A DNA stretch of 64,000 nucleotides, from NCBI GenBank assembly GCA_964555515.1, contig CAZKSJ010000001.1:16440-80439 (forward strand), written 5' to 3'. The notes below the pieces were generated by a model. The model saw nothing but the letters and a program-made list of their open reading frames with translations. It made no database searches and was not told where the DNA came from. Positions 63,029 to 64,000 of this stretch are shown one piece after another (the stretch's first letter is position 1; the number at the start of each line of letters is the position of its first letter). Source of the stretch: UBA1388 sp964555515 (GTDB taxonomy: Bacteria > Patescibacteriota > Microgenomatia > UBA1400 > PJMF01). A program made the position numbers and the translations under genes.

Positions 63029-63041
63029 AGTTTCTATTATA
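63029..63041 (-). promoter_or_regulatory. Leaderless-type -10 box of the regulator/kinase operon
   Basis: On the minus strand a perfect TATAAT (63041-63036), seven bases, ATG at 63028; no Shine-Dalgarno sequence. Confidence 0.6.
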
Positions 63042-63100
63042 GATCTAATCTTGAGAATTAGTTGAGAATTATCAATATCATCAAGCTAATGGCAAACCAC

Positions 63101-63128
63101 AAAAAATCCCCCTATGTTAGGAGGATTT
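63101..63128 (-). terminator. Rho-independent terminator after the structured RNA candidate
   Basis: Minus strand: AAATCCTCCTA and TAGGGGGATTT arms with one mismatch and a three-base loop, followed by TTTTTTG. It lies between the tRNA-like element and the response regulator gene and would end any transcript of that element before the regulator's own promoter. Confidence 0.8.
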
Positions 63129-63145
63129 GATGCTTGTCTCATGAA

Positions 63146-63274
63146 GAGACGTGATCCGATAATTGTATATTAACAAATTAGCTTACAATTTTCAATTATC
63201 TGTGTTAGTCCTATTTTTAAATGTGGACCCGACGGGAGTTGCACCCGCAGACTAGATTTTTCGGATCACGTCTC
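63146..63274 (-). repeat. 14-base inverted repeat, arms about 100 bases apart
   Basis: GAGACGTGATCCGA at 63146-63159 is the exact reverse complement of 63261-63274. The far arm overlaps the anticodon-like hairpin of the tRNA-like element, so pairing of the two arms and folding of that hairpin exclude each other. Confidence 0.8.
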
Positions 63275-63290
63275 ATACTCATGCGGGCCC
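63224..63290 (-). ncRNA. tRNA-like structured RNA candidate
   Basis: 67 bases on the minus strand. Acceptor-like stem GGGCCCG / CGGGTCC (seven pairs, one G-U) with a final A; a T-arm-like hairpin GCGGG-TGCAACT-CCCGT; and a hairpin AGACGTGAT / ATCTAGTCT (two mismatches) with loop CCGAAAA that would show GAA (Phe). But there is no D-arm, position 33 is C and not U, and the T-loop has TGC for TTC. So it is not a normal tRNA: a decayed tRNA, a tRNA-like domain of a regulatory or tmRNA-type RNA, or a mimic. With the inverted repeat and the terminator it makes a unit of about 190 bases in an otherwise gene-free stretch (63029-63410). Confidence 0.4.
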
Positions 63291-63410
63291 ACGTGGTTGC
63301 ATCATAATTTACCAACCTTACATGAACCTTTAACCCCCATCATGAACGTGGATAAATGTGAAGAAGGGGGCATCAATTGTTAACTGCGGATGTGGGAGAT
63401 AGTTAAAAAC

Positions 63411-64000
63411 CTAATCGGCAAATCGGACAGCGCCATTGTTATATTCTAGCTTCAGCTGCTCAGCGGTCAGGGCATAGTTCCAAATTTTAACATCGTCGAT
63501 TTGTCCGTCAAAATAAGCGTAGGGTGCCTCGGCGTTTATTCCCCTGGCACCAATCATCAGACCATAAGCATTGCTTAAATTTGTATCAAGTGAACTAGTT
63601 TCTGCCATCTGTACTCCATTTTTAAAGAGAAGTAATTGGTCGTCGGTTCTGACTACTGCTACATTGATCCAACTACCAGTTGTACATATTCCCGCTGTTT
63701 GAAAGGCTTGATAGTTGGTGCCAACAGCATCCTCATCCAACTCCAATGTAAGTGTGCCTGACGAGCTTTCACAGGCCATCACGTAAAAATTACCATGAGA
63801 AGTAGTGCCTCTTTTAGCCAAGATAGCGTCTGTCGTATTGCTCGTGTTGCGATAGATCCAAGTCGAGATCGTAAAGTTACCGGTTCCAAAATCAAATGCA
63901 CCGTCACTGGGATCATTCACTTTGACATAATCATCACTCCCATCAAAATCTAAGCTCGCTGCAAACTTACCGGTAGTGCCATTATTCCAAGCCTCAGTGC
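63411..64000 (-). CDS. LamG/concanavalin-like domain protein, C-terminal part, cut by window edge
   Basis: 196 codons open to the right edge; a GTG inside (63920) is not the start, since the LamG domain begins before it (EAWNNGTTGKFAASLDFDGS, then DYVKV). Features: NFTISTWIYRN, GSWINVAVVR, LLLFKNGVQMAE, FDGQIDDVKIWNYALTAEQL, and EYNNG near the end: a complete jelly-roll laminin-G-like fold of the type that binds sugars on surface proteins. The N-terminal rest of the protein is outside the window; such proteins in CPR are often large and pilin-like or repeat-rich. Confidence 0.85.
   Translation of the reverse strand, partial: TEAWNNGTTGKFAASLDFDGSDDYVKVNDPSDGAFDFGTGNFTISTWIYRNTSNTTDAILAKRGTTSHGNFYVMACESSSGTLTLELDEDAVGTNYQAFQTAGICTTGSWINVAVVRTDDQLLLFKNGVQMAETSSLDTNLSNAYGLMIGARGINAEAPYAYFDGQIDDVKIWNYALTAEQLKLEYNNGAVRFAD

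Noticed and set aside
63224..63250. T-box riboswitch antiterminator
   Set aside because: The AGGGTGGnACCGCG T-box sequence is not present and no aminoacylation or amino-acid gene follows.
63224..63290. A normal tRNA-Phe gene
   Set aside because: No D-arm, C at position 33, altered T-loop and no encoded CCA; reported only as a tRNA-like element.

Overview
The window looks like a piece of a small-genome bacterium of the Patescibacteria/CPR type, recovered as a scaffold: two runs of exactly 100 N mark joins between contigs. The case for this is a type IV pilus system without an outer-membrane secretin in view, a sortase with a large membrane-anchored partner, single-copy housekeeping genes in shortened forms (AlaRS, DnaE), many unknown exported proteins and many membrane glycosyltransferases. 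TGA ends genes (for example the pilX-like gene at 14754), so this is not one of the lineages that read UGA as glycine. I cannot name the lineage further.

Layout. 1-13 kb: the edge of a Na+/Ca2+ exchanger gene, a CapA-like phosphoesterase, ruvX, a sortase operon, alaS, a RodZ-like protein, yqeY, a DsbA-like oxidoreductase whose two halves are in swapped order, prmC, a G3E GTPase and an iron-sulfur RecB-type nuclease. 13-18 kb: a pilin operon with five prepilin-like proteins, one of them carrying a beta-propeller, plus a PilM/PilN-like membrane protein. 18-25.8 kb: an operon of an amino-acid dehydrogenase, an adenylate-forming ligase, a ThiF/E1-like enzyme, an FMN nitroreductase and a large membrane histidine kinase, with a response regulator facing away from it. 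This is the best candidate for an undescribed system (small-molecule synthesis plus sensing). 25.8-30 kb: pilC, pilB and a Y-family polymerase with its small partner. 30-40 kb: ccdA, hsp20, a cytochrome b5-like lipoprotein, an LCP transferase, three more two-component genes or pairs and several small proteins. 40-51.9 kb: cell-envelope genes (GT2, DUF2207, GT-C enzymes, HdeD pair, repeat proteins), one apparently broken by a one-base frameshift. 52-60.5 kb: argS, greA, and a two-gene operon of a short DnaE-like polymerase and a RecJ with a long unknown N-terminal region. 60.6-64 kb: an exported protein with a sensor kinase/regulator pair, a structured-RNA candidate with a tRNA-like part, and the end of a LamG protein.

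Genes that seem to work together: pilB/pilC with the pilin operon (fibre assembly); the DsbA-like protein with CcdA (extracytoplasmic thiol redox); the sortase with its large partner; LCP, CapA-like, GT2 and GT-C proteins (surface polymer); Y-family polymerase with its DUF6504-like partner; DnaE-like with RecJ fusion (DNA repair or replication).

A window-wide feature is promoter placement. At least 14 genes or operons have a TATAAT-like -10 box ending only 5 to 7 bases before the start codon and no usable Shine-Dalgarno sequence, which predicts leaderless mRNAs; other genes (yqeY, the KGG protein, hdeD genes) have ordinary ribosome binding sites.
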